Program-made: the position numbers and the translations under genes | In this document: positions 32,739 through 40,853 of the stretch, piece after piece | How the letters are laid out: the number at the start of each line of letters is the position of its first letter | How positions within the stretch are numbered: the first letter of the stretch is position 1 | From: Gordonia insulae | GTDB lineage: Bacteria; Actinomycetota; Actinomycetes; Mycobacteriales; Mycobacteriaceae | Direction: 5' to 3' | Length of the DNA stretch: 64,000 bases | NCBI RefSeq assembly: GCF_003855095.1 | Contig: NZ_CP033972.1 | Location: forward strand, 4,092,001-4,156,000 | The notes under the pieces: generated by a model | Told to the model about the DNA's origin: nothing | The model's input: the letters and a program-made list of their open reading frames with translations, nothing else | Database searches by the model: none

Positions 32739-32960
32739 TCAGCAACCGAACATCGCGCGCACCTCACCGGCCCGGTCCCACAGGACTCCACGCCCACGCG
32801 CGCTGGGCATCACATCGAGGATCGCGGCAGGAACCTCCTCGGCCGGGTTCCCGAGGACGACCCCGTAGGCGACCGCGACACTGGGTGTCCGCTGATGTCC
32901 CGCAACACTGTGCAGCAGAACGGTTTTGCCCCCAGCCCTCGAGTCCATCAGGTGGGCCAT
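32739..32960 (-). pseudogene. Remnant of a dual-specificity phosphatase domain, catalytic Cys replaced by Ser
   Basis: This 73-codon frame overlaps the end of the ADP-ribosylglycohydrolase gene by 13 bases in another frame. It encodes GGKTVLLHSVAGHQRTPSVA, followed by PAEEVPAAILDVMPSARGRG. The pattern is the active-site half of a dual-specificity phosphatase fused to ADP-ribosylglycohydrolases in some actinobacteria, where HC-x5-R is expected. Here the cysteine position is Ser (HSVAGHQR), and the N-terminal half of the domain is missing. A deletion with frame change is the simplest explanation, making it non-functional; a short coupled protein cannot be excluded. Confidence 0.7.
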
Positions 32961-33973
32961 CCAGCGCGATCGGAACGGCCACCACGGACGGCGAGCGTCG
33001 CGAGTGCGACGAGGTCGTGGGCGTCGCTGGGTCGCCCTTCGCGAGGCCACCCGTGGACGGCACGCCGCCACTGCCACGGCACCGCGCTCGCACCCCACCG
33101 GGCGCCGAGCAAGCCGCCGGCGATTGCCGCGACGGTGTCCGTGTCGTTGCCGATACGGATCGCGGTGTCGAGGGCGTGCTGCAGATGCAGGCACGCGGTG
33201 GTCTCCGGGATCGTCGTCTGCTGGATCGCGGCGGCTGCGGCCTGCAGCGCGGTCACTGTGAAACCGTTGGGTGTGAACACCTTCGGGTCCTTGATGCTCG
33301 CATCGTCGAGCCATGCACCCCACTGGTCGGCACGGTCGGCGGGAATAAGGTCGAGGCCGGCGCGGACGTCGATTCGGCCGTCGAGCACAGCTACCCGGAT
33401 CGCCTCGCACCACAGCACACACGAGTCGCCGGCGAGCGGGTCGGCGTGTGTCAACGACGCAACCAGTCGTGCGGCAACTGCCAGTTGATCACGGTCGTCG
33501 AGATGCGCGAGCGCCACCGGCGCGGTGCGCATCAGCGCGCCATTGCCCGCAGAGCGCGGATGGGCCTCCGCGAATCGATCCGACTCCTCACGCATCACCC
33601 GACTGACACCGCGCTCGCCGGCGTCGAGTCGACGACGGGTGGCGCCGAGCACGGCGCGGGTCTGGTTGCCGACGTCGGGTGGGTTGCCGTCGTACCAGCG
33701 CAGGAAGTTCTCGGCGACCGCGTCGATCGCGTCGTCGGTGGTGAGGTCGGCCCCGGTCGACGCGACCAGTGCGACCGCCATCGCCATCGACGTGTCGTCG
33801 CTCCACTCGCCGGGCTCGAAGTTGCCGAGGCCGCCGCCAAGCATCTGCGGTGACTCGTCAGAGGGGAGTCGGCGGGACTCGAACTCGTAGGGGACTCCGA
33901 GGGCGTCGCCTACGGCGGTGCCCAGGAGAACGCCTGCGGCGCGGTCGAGTTGGGCGGTGGCGAGGTGAGGCAC
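32948..33973 (-). CDS. ADP-ribosylglycohydrolase family protein
   Basis: This protein of about 341 residues has the ARH/DraG metal sites. GTAVGDALGVPYE near residue 18 and EWSDDTSMAMA (Asp59, Asp60) provide the first site. GNDTDTVAAIAGGLLGARWG near residue 285 gives the second, and RSAGNGALMRTAP the loop between. It should remove ADP-ribose from protein or a nucleotide. GTG 33973 is chosen because GGAAGG is seven bases upstream; an ATG at 33991 is possible. The C-terminus ends abruptly in RAGWPT, and a broken phosphatase domain follows in another frame. Two direct repeats (TACTTTTCGC 34012-34021, TACTTTGCGC 34036-34045) lie in its promoter region. Confidence 0.85.
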   Translation of the reverse strand: MPHLATAQLDRAAGVLLGTAVGDALGVPYEFESRRLPSDESPQMLGGGLGNFEPGEWSDDTSMAMAVALVASTGADLTTDDAIDAVAENFLRWYDGNPPDVGNQTRAVLGATRRRLDAGERGVSRVMREESDRFAEAHPRSAGNGALMRTAPVALAHLDDRDQLAVAARLVASLTHADPLAGDSCVLWCEAIRVAVLDGRIDVRAGLDLIPADRADQWGAWLDDASIKDPKVFTPNGFTVTALQAAAAAIQQTTIPETTACLHLQHALDTAIRIGNDTDTVAAIAGGLLGARWGASAVPWQWRRAVHGWPREGRPSDAHDLVALATLAVRGGRSDRAGWPT

Positions 33974-34011
33974 GATGGGTCCTTCCTTCATCCCGGTGTA
34001 CGACCGGGCGG

Positions 34012-34045
34012 TACTTTTCGCGATTGTGAGAGTACTACTTTGCGC
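34012..34045. promoter_or_regulatory. Direct repeat upstream of ADP-ribosylglycohydrolase gene
   Basis: TACTTTTCGC and TACTTTGCGC differ at one base and begin 24 bases apart, close to two DNA helix turns, about 40 bases before the start codon on the minus strand. This spacing suits a dimeric regulator. No regulator is encoded nearby. Confidence 0.35.
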
Positions 34046-34227
34046 ACTGATTAGCAAAGGGGTTGGCGGTGTCGAAGGAAGGGTGGTGCCAGAGTGTGAA
34101 GGCACGCATCGGCGGGATCATCCCGCGAGGAAGTAATCTGCTATCGACCTGCCGACCGTTGTTCAAGTCTCTGCGACCTGCAACTGGCAGGAACGATCAT
34201 CGGACCGCCGTAGGTAGCGAGGACCAT

Positions 34228-34422
34228 ATGGATAACCAGGATCGAGCGACGAGCATTCGGCGGCGACAGCGTCAAGCGCTGATCGGCTACGCCGTTGCCA
34301 TGTTCGTACTCTTCGTGCTGCTCGGGGTGACTGTATCGTGGCCGGTTGCCGCACTGATCATCGTTGTCGCCGCCATCTTTGGCGTGATCAAGTTCGGCGC
34401 CTGGTGGCGACCTCGCAGGTAG
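34228..34422 (+). CDS. Small two-helix membrane protein
   Basis: This 64-residue protein has a charged N-terminus (MDNQDRATSIRRRQRQ), two adjacent hydrophobic segments (ALIGYAVAMFVLFVLLGVTV and PVAALIIVVAAIFGVIKFG) and a basic tail WWRPRR. ATG 34228 has GAGG a few bases upstream. Function is unknown; such small hairpins are common and often uncharacterised. It stands alone. Confidence 0.62.
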   Translation: MDNQDRATSIRRRQRQALIGYAVAMFVLFVLLGVTVSWPVAALIIVVAAIFGVIKFGAWWRPRR

Positions 34423-34512
34423 CCCGACGGCGAGGGGCGAAGTAGCCCTGACCGGCTACCGCGATCGTCAAGTGGTCGGCCACCTGAGGGCGGCCAGGGT
34501 TTCTGGACAGGC

Positions 34513-34974
34513 CTACGACGTTTCGACGGTCCGCGCCAGAATTCCCAGCGTCGCACGGAGCCCCGCCTCCGGGAGGATCGGGAACCGACCCCGGATATCC
34601 TCACGCACCACGCGACTCCAGTCGTAGTACGAGGTGACAAGTGTTCCGCCGTCGGCGGTTTCGAGCCGGTAGCCATATCGGTGGTCCAGTGGCGGGCGGA
34701 CGGTGCCGGCGATGGTCCACTCGATGAGGCGGTCCTGCTCGAACTCGGTGATGATGACCTTGACGTCGTACTTGCCCATCGGCAGGTCGTTGAGCGATTC
34801 ACGGTCCATGTGCACCAGGAACTCGTCGCCCACCGCCGCGACAGAGGCGCCGTCGGCGCTCTGCAGCATGCCGGAACTGTCGATCGTCACGTGGCCCTCG
34901 GGCGACGACAGTAAGGCGAAGATTGCCGCGGGATCGGCGTTGATCAGGCGTTGTACCTCGAACCGTTCGGTCAT
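34513..34974 (-). CDS. SRPBCC-fold (START/polyketide cyclase-like) protein
   Basis: This 153-residue protein looks like the helix-grip SRPBCC family. FEVQRLINADPAAIFALLSSPEGH gives the N-terminal strand and helix, and KVIITEFEQDRLIEWTIAGTV, YGYRLETADGGTLVTSYYDW and a C-terminal long helix GLRATLGILARTVE follow. The fold binds hydrophobic ligands and includes AHSA1-like co-chaperones and cyclases. No specific ligand can be named. It is a single gene with no operon partner and faces the unknown small membrane gene. Confidence 0.8.
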   Translation of the reverse strand: MTERFEVQRLINADPAAIFALLSSPEGHVTIDSSGMLQSADGASVAAVGDEFLVHMDRESLNDLPMGKYDVKVIITEFEQDRLIEWTIAGTVRPPLDHRYGYRLETADGGTLVTSYYDWSRVVREDIRGRFPILPEAGLRATLGILARTVETS

Positions 34975-35143
34975 CGCTGCGTACTCCTTTGTCCGGCGAA
35001 AGCGGTCACCGCCCAGGCTAGTCGTCCAGGTGTCCTCCTTGGCCGCCGCCGGACGTGCCGGCGCGAATATTCGGATGACCGGCGAGGCGGCGCCTGCTAC
35101 CGTGCACTCAGACCGCGAGAGTCAGGCGAAGGAGGTGGTACCC

Positions 35144-35194
35144 GTGAACGATTCAACCCAGTGGGTGCTCCCTTCGTCGAGCGGTCGATTCTGA
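35144..35194 (+). CDS. Possible 16-residue leader peptide with strong ribosome binding site
   Basis: GTG at 35144 opens a frame encoding 16 residues (VNDSTQWVLPSSSGRF) with an excellent AAGGAGG eight bases upstream. It ends 54 bases before the alpha/beta hydrolase start. The Shine-Dalgarno is stronger than that of the following gene, so this could be a regulatory leader. It might also be a chance match; there is no conservation evidence available here. Confidence 0.35.
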   Translation: MNDSTQWVLPSSSGRF

Positions 35195-35248
35195 CATCAG
35201 GTGTCGCCGGGAGTGCCTCCACCTCAAGGCATTTCGAAAGGCACCACC

Positions 35249-36001
35249 ATGCAGTTCACCAATGAAACCCTCACCGGGAACGGCGTCGTCGAGCGCGACT
35301 TCACCGTCGACGACATCCCCGGCGTCCTCTGGATGCCTCCCACCGTCCGCGAATCGAGGTCGCTGGTCCTGATGGGCCACGGCGGCGGCCTGAGTGCACG
35401 ACACCCAGGTGTCGTCGCCCGCGCGCACCACTATGTGGAGCACTACGGACTGACGGTCGCGGCCGTCAACACACCCGGGCACGGCGGCAGGCCGTGGACG
35501 GACGAGGACCGCGGCTGGATCGACGCGTTACGGGCGGCCCGCGCGGCGGGCGAGTCCATTCGTCCGGTCGTCAGCGAGTTCAATCAGTCACTGGCCGAAC
35601 GTGCCGTGCCCGAATGGCAGCGGGTCCTCGACGAGCTGCAGCAGGTACCCGAGATCGGCGTCGAGGCTCCCGTCGGCTACGCCGGCCTGACCCTGGGGAC
35701 GGCCATCGGGATTCCGTTCACCGCCCGTGACCCGCGGATCTCGGCGGCGGTGTTCGGCGGCTATTACGACTACGAGTCACTTGTCGAGGCGGCCCGGCAG
35801 ATCACCGTGCCGATCGAGCTCATCCTCTCGTGGGACGACACCGAGATCGACCGTGTTGCCGGGCTACGGCTGTTCGACGCGTTCGGCTCCCCGGACAAGA
35901 CGATGCGGGCGCACGTCGGCGGGCACAAACGGATTCCGCCGATCGAGGCGGACAACACCGCGAGATTCTTTGCCCGGCAGTTGACGGGCGTACCAGCCTA
36001 G
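35249..36001 (+). CDS. Alpha/beta hydrolase with Thr at the nucleophile position
   Basis: This 250-residue protein has GHGGGLSAR as oxyanion region and an elbow reading GYAGLTLGTAIGIPF. The usual nucleophile Ser is replaced by Thr148 (GLTLG where relatives read GLSMG). The acid and base appear in SWDDTEID and VGGHKRIPP. Residues and order match dienelactone hydrolase-like alpha/beta proteins of actinobacteria. The Thr could reduce or abolish hydrolysis. ATG 35249 follows GAAAGG. The gene overlaps the convergent AlkA-like gene by four bases. Confidence 0.78.
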   Translation: MQFTNETLTGNGVVERDFTVDDIPGVLWMPPTVRESRSLVLMGHGGGLSARHPGVVARAHHYVEHYGLTVAAVNTPGHGGRPWTDEDRGWIDALRAARAAGESIRPVVSEFNQSLAERAVPEWQRVLDELQQVPEIGVEAPVGYAGLTLGTAIGIPFTARDPRISAAVFGGYYDYESLVEAARQITVPIELILSWDDTEIDRVAGLRLFDAFGSPDKTMRAHVGGHKRIPPIEADNTARFFARQLTGVPA

Positions 36002-36834
36002 TGTCGCTCGGCTCCCGCCCGTAGGTACACCGACGCCCACGTCCGGAACGGGCGCCACAACTCCGACACCTCGGTGACTGAACGGTCCGGACCATACAAC
36101 TCGGTGACCACAGCGTTCAGGCGCTTCTCGTGGGTCGGCACGGCATCGGGCGCGTTCGCCCCGCGCAGCACGATCAGCTCGGCGGCGAACGGCCCGATCC
36201 CGGTGATCGACTGCACCGACTCGATCGCGTCCTCCGGCGCCATCGCGCGGAGGCGGGCGGTGTCGAGTCGGCCGTCGAGCGCGGCGTCGGCGACCGCGTG
36301 CAGGTACTCGGCCTTGCGGCCGGGGAGTTCGAGGTCGAGGGTGGCGAGTCGTTCGGGCGTGGGGAAGGCTCCGTCATCTCCGTGGCTGTCGGTGATGCGC
36401 TGTCGTAGCGCTGCGGCCTGCGCCATCCGGATGCGCTGGGACAGCACCGACCACGCCGCCGCCTCGTACGCGGAGTGAAAACCGCAGGGCCGCAATCCGG
36501 GTAGCGCCTGCTGCGCTCGGCCGATCACCACGTCCCGGTCACCGACACCGGGCCAGTCCCGGGCGTCGACATCGAGAGCGAGGAATCGTGCGGTCTGTGC
36601 CGCTGCGGAGTCGAGGTCGCCGTCCCCGCTCAGCGACAGCTCGGCGACCGGCCCGCGCTGGGTCACCGTCACCTGTGCCGCCGACCAGTCGGCGTCGACG
36701 CGGAACACCGTCGACAGAGTGCCGGTCTTCTGTCCGGTGTCGAGCGCCGCCGGGGTGAAGCCCTCCCAGAACTCGCGGCTGGTGTCCAACGACCATGGGC
36801 CGAGAACCTCGCGTCGCACGGTGTGAGTGCTCAT
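35998..36834 (-). CDS. DNA-3-methyladenine glycosylase II-like protein
   Basis: This 278-residue protein has the AlkA-type build: an N-terminal beta domain (1-100), then an HhH-GPD domain with SAYEAAAWSVLSQRIRMAQAAALR and the helix-hairpin-helix SITGIGPFAAELIVLRGANA. AlkA removes alkylated purines from DNA. The position of the catalytic Asp of E. coli AlkA (after the HhH) reads DAVPTHEKRL, so the usual Asp may be shifted or replaced by Glu. Many actinobacterial relatives look like this. It probably acts in base-excision repair, but activity is less certain than the fold. It is a single gene. Confidence 0.8.
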   Translation of the reverse strand: MSTHTVRREVLGPWSLDTSREFWEGFTPAALDTGQKTGTLSTVFRVDADWSAAQVTVTQRGPVAELSLSGDGDLDSAAAQTARFLALDVDARDWPGVGDRDVVIGRAQQALPGLRPCGFHSAYEAAAWSVLSQRIRMAQAAALRQRITDSHGDDGAFPTPERLATLDLELPGRKAEYLHAVADAALDGRLDTARLRAMAPEDAIESVQSITGIGPFAAELIVLRGANAPDAVPTHEKRLNAVVTELYGPDRSVTEVSELWRPFRTWASVYLRAGAERH

Positions 36835-37068
36835 GGTGGTCCGATCTGTGAGGTGCAGTTTGTTCGACGGTACGTCGGCGCATCGACGCCTGCGGGAGAC
36901 GACCGTTCATCCGAACGGCTGAATCAACATCGACCGAGGTCGAACCGTGTAATGGACGCCGACGACCGGCGTATACCCAGCGTAAGCACCTCCCGTGTGA
37001 CAGAGCGCCCGTCATCCTGCGTCACCTGCTGTTCCAGGCGGCGGCCACCTCACGAAACGAGTTCGAGC

Positions 37069-37623
37069 ATGTCTGAAACGCCCCACGTCCCGGCGAGCTC
37101 ATCACCCGAGGACCAGCCTCCGGTCTTCCCGGCGGACCCGCCGCCGGTCGAGCAGCATGTGAACGGGGCGGTCGCACCGACCTCGCCGCCGCCGATGATT
37201 CCGACCGCGCCGGTCCCGGTCGCATCCGGGCTTGCGATGAAGCGTCGCAACCCGTTTGCCGTCTGGATCGGTTTGCCGCTCATCACTCTCGGCATCTACT
37301 TCTATGTCTGGTACTACAAGATCCACAAGGAGATGGCGGAGTTCGACCGCCGTCGGCAGATCCCCGTCGCCGGACCGCTGCTGGTGATGATCTTCCTGTT
37401 CTGGACCGTCATCGCCCCGCTGATCAGCTATCACAACGCGGGTGCGCGAATTCGTAACGCGCAGACCGCCGCCGGCCTTCCGGCCACCTGCTCGCCGACG
37501 TTGTGTTGGGTCCTCGCCTTTGTGTTCGGCACCAACCTGCTGTACATGCAGTTCGAACTGAACAAGGTGGTGGACCGTTACGCGGGGGCGCCTCCGCACA
37601 CGACGGTTCCGCTGTTCGTGTGA
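37069..37623 (+). CDS. DUF4234-family membrane protein
   Basis: This 184-residue protein has a Pro/Ser-rich cytoplasmic N-terminus (about 1-65). Transmembrane segments follow: FAVWIGLPLITLGIYFYVWYY, VAGPLLVMIFLFWTVIAPLI and SPTLCWVLAFVFGTNLLYMQ. The block ITLGIYFYVWYYKIHKEM matches DUF4234, and YMQFELNKVVDRY closes the domain. Function is unknown. ATG 37069 is chosen because the segment upstream has no coding character; there is GAG-rich sequence before it. Confidence 0.82.
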   Translation: MSETPHVPASSSPEDQPPVFPADPPPVEQHVNGAVAPTSPPPMIPTAPVPVASGLAMKRRNPFAVWIGLPLITLGIYFYVWYYKIHKEMAEFDRRRQIPVAGPLLVMIFLFWTVIAPLISYHNAGARIRNAQTAAGLPATCSPTLCWVLAFVFGTNLLYMQFELNKVVDRYAGAPPHTTVPLFV

Positions 37624-37644
37624 GTTCTGAGTCGACGCGATTGC

Positions 37645-38250
37645 CTACGATTTGCGCCGGCAGTTCCGGAGCACCGGCAACGCATCTGCTCGACCCTTCG
37701 CGTCCGATCGCGCCTGTGACAACGTTGCGTGAAACGAATGGTCAGCGTTCTCAGCTAGGTTCAATGGCAGGTCGAGGCGATGGATGAGTTCCCGTTCGCA
37801 GAGCCACGGCGCAGTGTAGACAATGCACGACACACGGGCATGCTCCGACATCCAATCGCTCAGTACAGCCTCGTCGCATCCGAAATGACGTTTGCCGGCA
37901 GTGCCGACGCGACGCAGCTCCAAGCCAAGTTCGTCGGCTAGGAGACTCCCCAAGGACAACCGCAGAGTTGACGTTGCTGCCCGGCCCCTGCAGTGGGTGC
38001 AGACCCTTTTTCGAAGCGTCGGGGAACTAGGTTTTTCGGCATTGTGCGGCTTGCTCGGGCTGATGCCGACGTACAGCAGGGTCCACTCATCCCGCGTTTG
38101 GCAGCCACTCGCGTCGATGTGCGAACAGGGCATCCGGTCAAACCACCAGCCGTACAGCCCCGGTGCCGCAGGCACGGGGCACGGCGCGCTCAGCACCTCA
38201 GACCTCGTGTGGAGCGGTGCTGCGAGAAACTCGTCGTGCCAGTCGCTCAT
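37645..38250 (-). CDS. GIY-YIG-like nuclease fold protein
   Basis: This 201-residue protein carries GLYGWWFDRMP and, after a cysteine-containing insertion, WTLLYVGISPSKP. Together they form the GIY and YIG strands of the GIY-YIG nuclease core. An arginine helix (TLRKRVCTHCRGRAATSTLRLSL) and a glutamate in LCERELIHRLDLPLN complete the family pattern. Stand-alone actinobacterial proteins of this type are annotated as GIY-YIG but uncharacterised; some may act in DNA repair or defence. It is alone on the minus strand. Confidence 0.75.
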   Translation of the reverse strand: MSDWHDEFLAAPLHTRSEVLSAPCPVPAAPGLYGWWFDRMPCSHIDASGCQTRDEWTLLYVGISPSKPHNAEKPSSPTLRKRVCTHCRGRAATSTLRLSLGSLLADELGLELRRVGTAGKRHFGCDEAVLSDWMSEHARVSCIVYTAPWLCERELIHRLDLPLNLAENADHSFHATLSQARSDAKGRADALPVLRNCRRKS

Positions 38251-38330
38251 GAGACCAGCCTCTCACCGCGCGGATGCCGGGAACACGTTCGAGCGATCCT
38301 TGACACGGGGCGTTCCGGGCCCTGCGGTCT

Positions 38331-38858
38331 TCACCGCAAAGCCGCCAACACCACATCCACCCGCTGATCCAGCGGCCCGGCCAATTCGATCACACGCAGA
38401 TCGCCCATCACCTCCAGATCATCGGCGTAGACCACCTCGATCAACGACTCGTTGACTGCTGCGCGCAAGCCGAGCATCTCGGGTTCCGGCAGGTCTTTCT
38501 CGGTTGCACCGGAGATCGGCACGAGGACAAGCAGATCGAGGCCGGCCATCGCGGCACGGACCGCATCCGCGTCCACTTCTTCGTCGAGGTCGGCACCGCA
38601 CGCCGCCAGGTAGGCCAGGAAATCCATTGGTGTGCGATCGAATACGACGTTTTCATATGAATTGTTCAGCGCATCGATCGAGCGAGTCAGCTGCATCCGG
38701 TAGTCGGACGGCGACGGTGGGTGAGCGAACTCGTGGCCCTCGTCCTCGAGGAGGTGGTACGGCTCCTCCATCGCCACGTGGTCGCCCAGTGCGGTGCACA
38801 GGTCGTCGACCAATGTCGTCTTCCCGGTCCCGTGTGGCCCGGACACCCCGATTCGCAT
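38331..38858 (-). CDS. P-loop NTPase, NadR/nucleoside-kinase-like
   Basis: This protein of about 175 residues starts with a Walker A GPHGTGKTTL (residues 7-16), followed by EEPYHLLEDEGHEF and a DRTPMDFLAYL motif typical of small-molecule or nucleoside kinases and NadR C-terminal domains. VFDRTP is a Walker B-like strand. ATG 38858 is used because the upstream extension is not conserved-looking and the P-loop must lie near the start. The substrate is unknown. It diverges from a small membrane-anchored protein gene. Confidence 0.75.
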   Translation of the reverse strand: MRIGVSGPHGTGKTTLVDDLCTALGDHVAMEEPYHLLEDEGHEFAHPPSPSDYRMQLTRSIDALNNSYENVVFDRTPMDFLAYLAACGADLDEEVDADAVRAAMAGLDLLVLVPISGATEKDLPEPEMLGLRAAVNESLIEVVYADDLEVMGDLRVIELAGPLDQRVDVVLAALR

Positions 38859-38970
38859 GTCGACCCTCTCCGTGTGGCTGTCGCAGAGTATGCCGTCAGT
38901 GAACTCTCCCGTCCGCGCGTCGCGCCGAGCATCCACCCACTTTCACCCCAATCTGGTCGATGATCAGTAC

Positions 38971-39432
38971 ATGCCCGGCACCCGCTCACCGAAGCGCCCT
39001 CTCCTCATCGCACTGGCCGTGGTCGTTGCCGTGCTCGCCGTTGTCGTCATCTGGCACGGCCGGTCGACGGTCGACGATCGAGGGGAACGCAAGGCAGAGG
39101 CGACGCAACGGTGCCAGGACGCGGTCCGTGACGACATCCGGGAACGCCTGACCGCGAGCGGCGACGGCGCGGCGCAGGAACAGACCGCCGACGCCGGGTT
39201 CAGCGACATCTCCACCCGAACCACGAGTGTCGGACCCGACGACGAGGCCGCGCTACGCAACGCCGGGCTGACCCGGGCGTCGGTGGCCACGGAGTGGACG
39301 GTGCAGGGCGCGGTCTCGATCCCGGGCGAATTGCCCGGTCCCGCGCGGCTCGGGCCCACCAACACCTTTGTCTGCAACGCCGTGGTCCTCACCGATGACT
39401 CGGTGATGGTGACCTACCGCAAACTCAACTGA
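38971..39432 (+). CDS. Membrane-anchored exported protein, unknown function
   Basis: This 153-residue protein has a basic N-terminus, one transmembrane segment (LLIALAVVVAVLAVVVIWHG) and an extracytoplasmic domain. The two cysteines in the mature part (RCQDAVRDD and FVCNAVVL) could form a disulfide. The domain has the general shape of small actinobacterial exported proteins with no known role. ATG 38971 starts just before the charge cluster. It lies between the divergent P-loop gene and the convergent membrane gene. Confidence 0.65.
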   Translation: MPGTRSPKRPLLIALAVVVAVLAVVVIWHGRSTVDDRGERKAEATQRCQDAVRDDIRERLTASGDGAAQEQTADAGFSDISTRTTSVGPDDEAALRNAGLTRASVATEWTVQGAVSIPGELPGPARLGPTNTFVCNAVVLTDDSVMVTYRKLN

Positions 39433-39473
39433 TCGACGTTCCGGCACACGGGGGACGAACACCAGTCAACGTG

Positions 39474-39860
39474 TCAGATGCCGCAGTCGGTCTGCGGGTC
39501 GCCGACGACGATGAGGTACACGAATCCTGCGATCGCGATCAGAGAGACGACGACTGCCGCGAACAACCGTAGGATGCGAAGGCGTTCGATGGCTCGGCGG
39601 CGTCGGATCGCTTGTGCCGCCACGAGAGTACCGAGGCCGATCATCACCACGCCGGTGCAGGTGAGGGTCCACTGCCAGCGAGCAGCATCGGCGTGGCGTT
39701 CGTCGACGCTCGAGTAGGAGGGGTCGCAGAAGTCGCCGCCGCCCTTGAGTGTCGCGAGCGTTGCCAGGACGACCACACCGGCGACGAACGGTGACGTGAC
39801 GGCGAAGAGCCACGGCCAGACGTCAGGCGCAACGCGACGACGCCCGTTACCCGACGACAT
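39474..39860 (-). CDS. Small membrane protein coupled to MerR-like regulator
   Basis: This 128-residue protein has three hydrophobic segments: PWLFAVTSPFVAGVVVLATL, TLTCTGVVMIGLGTLVAAQ and LFAAVVVSLIAIAGFVYLIVV. Its start (ATG 39860) overlaps the end of the MerR-like gene by 14 bases, so they are coupled. Cysteines in DFCDPSYS and QTDCGI could be outside. No family is recognised. Confidence 0.62.
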   Translation of the reverse strand: MSSGNGRRRVAPDVWPWLFAVTSPFVAGVVVLATLATLKGGGDFCDPSYSSVDERHADAARWQWTLTCTGVVMIGLGTLVAAQAIRRRRAIERLRILRLFAAVVVSLIAIAGFVYLIVVGDPQTDCGI

Positions 39861-40743
39861 CGTCACCATCGGAATCCGAGTCAGGTGCCAGGTCCGCAAG
39901 CGATTGCGCCAGAAGCGTGTTCGTCGTCTCCGTGAGGGTGACCCGGGTGGCCGCGTCGGCCAGTGCGCGCAGCTGGATCAGCGTCAGCGTCGCCTCGGTG
40001 AGCCGACGCCCTCCGGCGTCGTCCGATGACGCAGTGCCGGTGAGTGTGTCGGCGGCGTCGACCATCGCCTGGCCGAGCGACTCGAATGCGGGCGCGACCT
40101 TCTCGATGACGTCGATGACCAGCGATGCGGGCCGCTTTTCGGTGACGAGCGGGAGGATCGCGTCGAGAAGTGCCGGCTCAGTGACGATCACGTCGTCGGG
40201 AGCGGTGATCCGGAGGATCTTGAGATGTTCGAGTCGCTCGGCGTCGTCGGCGGGGACACCGGCGCCGGCGAGATCGGCCAGGGTCGTCGAGCGTGTGGGC
40301 GGCGATTCCTCGATGTCGGCGAGCTCGGTCTCCAGGCCGAGGATGTCGCCGATCTGCCGACCCTCGTGCCAGGCGGTCATCAGTTCGTCGATGTGGGCGA
40401 TCGTGTACCCCCGCGAGAGCATCGAACTGATCAGGGCGAGTCGTCGGACATGGGACTCGGAGTACAGCGCGATCCGGCCGACGCGATGGGGCGGCGCCAG
40501 CAGACCGCGCTCGCGGTACACGCGGATGTTGCGCGTCGTCACGCCGGACACGCGCGCGAGGTCGTCGATGCGGTACTGCGCGACGGGCGGCTGCCCGCGG
40601 GCCTGCCGCGTCGCGTTGGCGAGGAGTTTGGTCACCGAGATCTCGAGATCGCGGGACTGCCTGCCCACGTACGACGGCGTGGCCGACATGTGTTCGATCA
40701 GCGCGGCCACCTGCGCCAGGCGCGTCGACGATGCTCGGGCCAC
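39847..40743 (-). CDS. MerR-family transcriptional regulator
   Basis: This 298-residue protein has an unusual 55-residue N-terminal extension before the MerR DNA-binding domain (about 56-125: YRIDDLARVSGVTTRNIRVYRERGLL, VRRLALISSMLSRGYTIAHIDEL). A long alpha-helical C-terminal part (130-298) follows, without cysteines for metal binding; it may sense a hydrophobic compound. It diverges from the lipase-SDR-ferritin-BVMO operon, and the inverted repeat at 40808-40837 lies between them, so control of that operon is the natural hypothesis. In M. tuberculosis the mymA operon is controlled by an AraC protein, so the regulator type differs. Confidence 0.83.
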   Translation of the reverse strand: MARASSTRLAQVAALIEHMSATPSYVGRQSRDLEISVTKLLANATRQARGQPPVAQYRIDDLARVSGVTTRNIRVYRERGLLAPPHRVGRIALYSESHVRRLALISSMLSRGYTIAHIDELMTAWHEGRQIGDILGLETELADIEESPPTRSTTLADLAGAGVPADDAERLEHLKILRITAPDDVIVTEPALLDAILPLVTEKRPASLVIDVIEKVAPAFESLGQAMVDAADTLTGTASSDDAGGRRLTEATLTLIQLRALADAATRVTLTETTNTLLAQSLADLAPDSDSDGDDVVG

Positions 40744-40807
40744 CCGGTCTTCTCCTCCATCGGCGATCGTGTTGTCCCAGCGTACTGCCTGGATTCTATT
40801 TCACCGA

Positions 40808-40837
40808 CAACTGTGCCATTGACAGATGGCGCAATTG
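40808..40837. promoter_or_regulatory. Inverted repeat with TTGACA in the centre, candidate MerR operator-promoter
   Basis: CAACTGTGCCAT and ATGGCGCAATTG are inverted copies at 10 of 12 positions around a 6-base centre TGACAG. A consensus TTGACA (40819-40824) sits inside the repeat; TGCGAT lies 17 bases further, and the GTG start of the lipase gene follows six bases later. Binding here would control the operon directly and the transcript may be leaderless. Confidence 0.6.
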
Positions 40838-40853
40838 ATGTTGCGATCGAGGT

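Noticed and set aside
36903..36918. CCGTTC-ATCC-GAACGG, considered as a LexA or other operator.
   Set aside because: It does not fit the SOS box, and no gene starts close enough to make a strong case.
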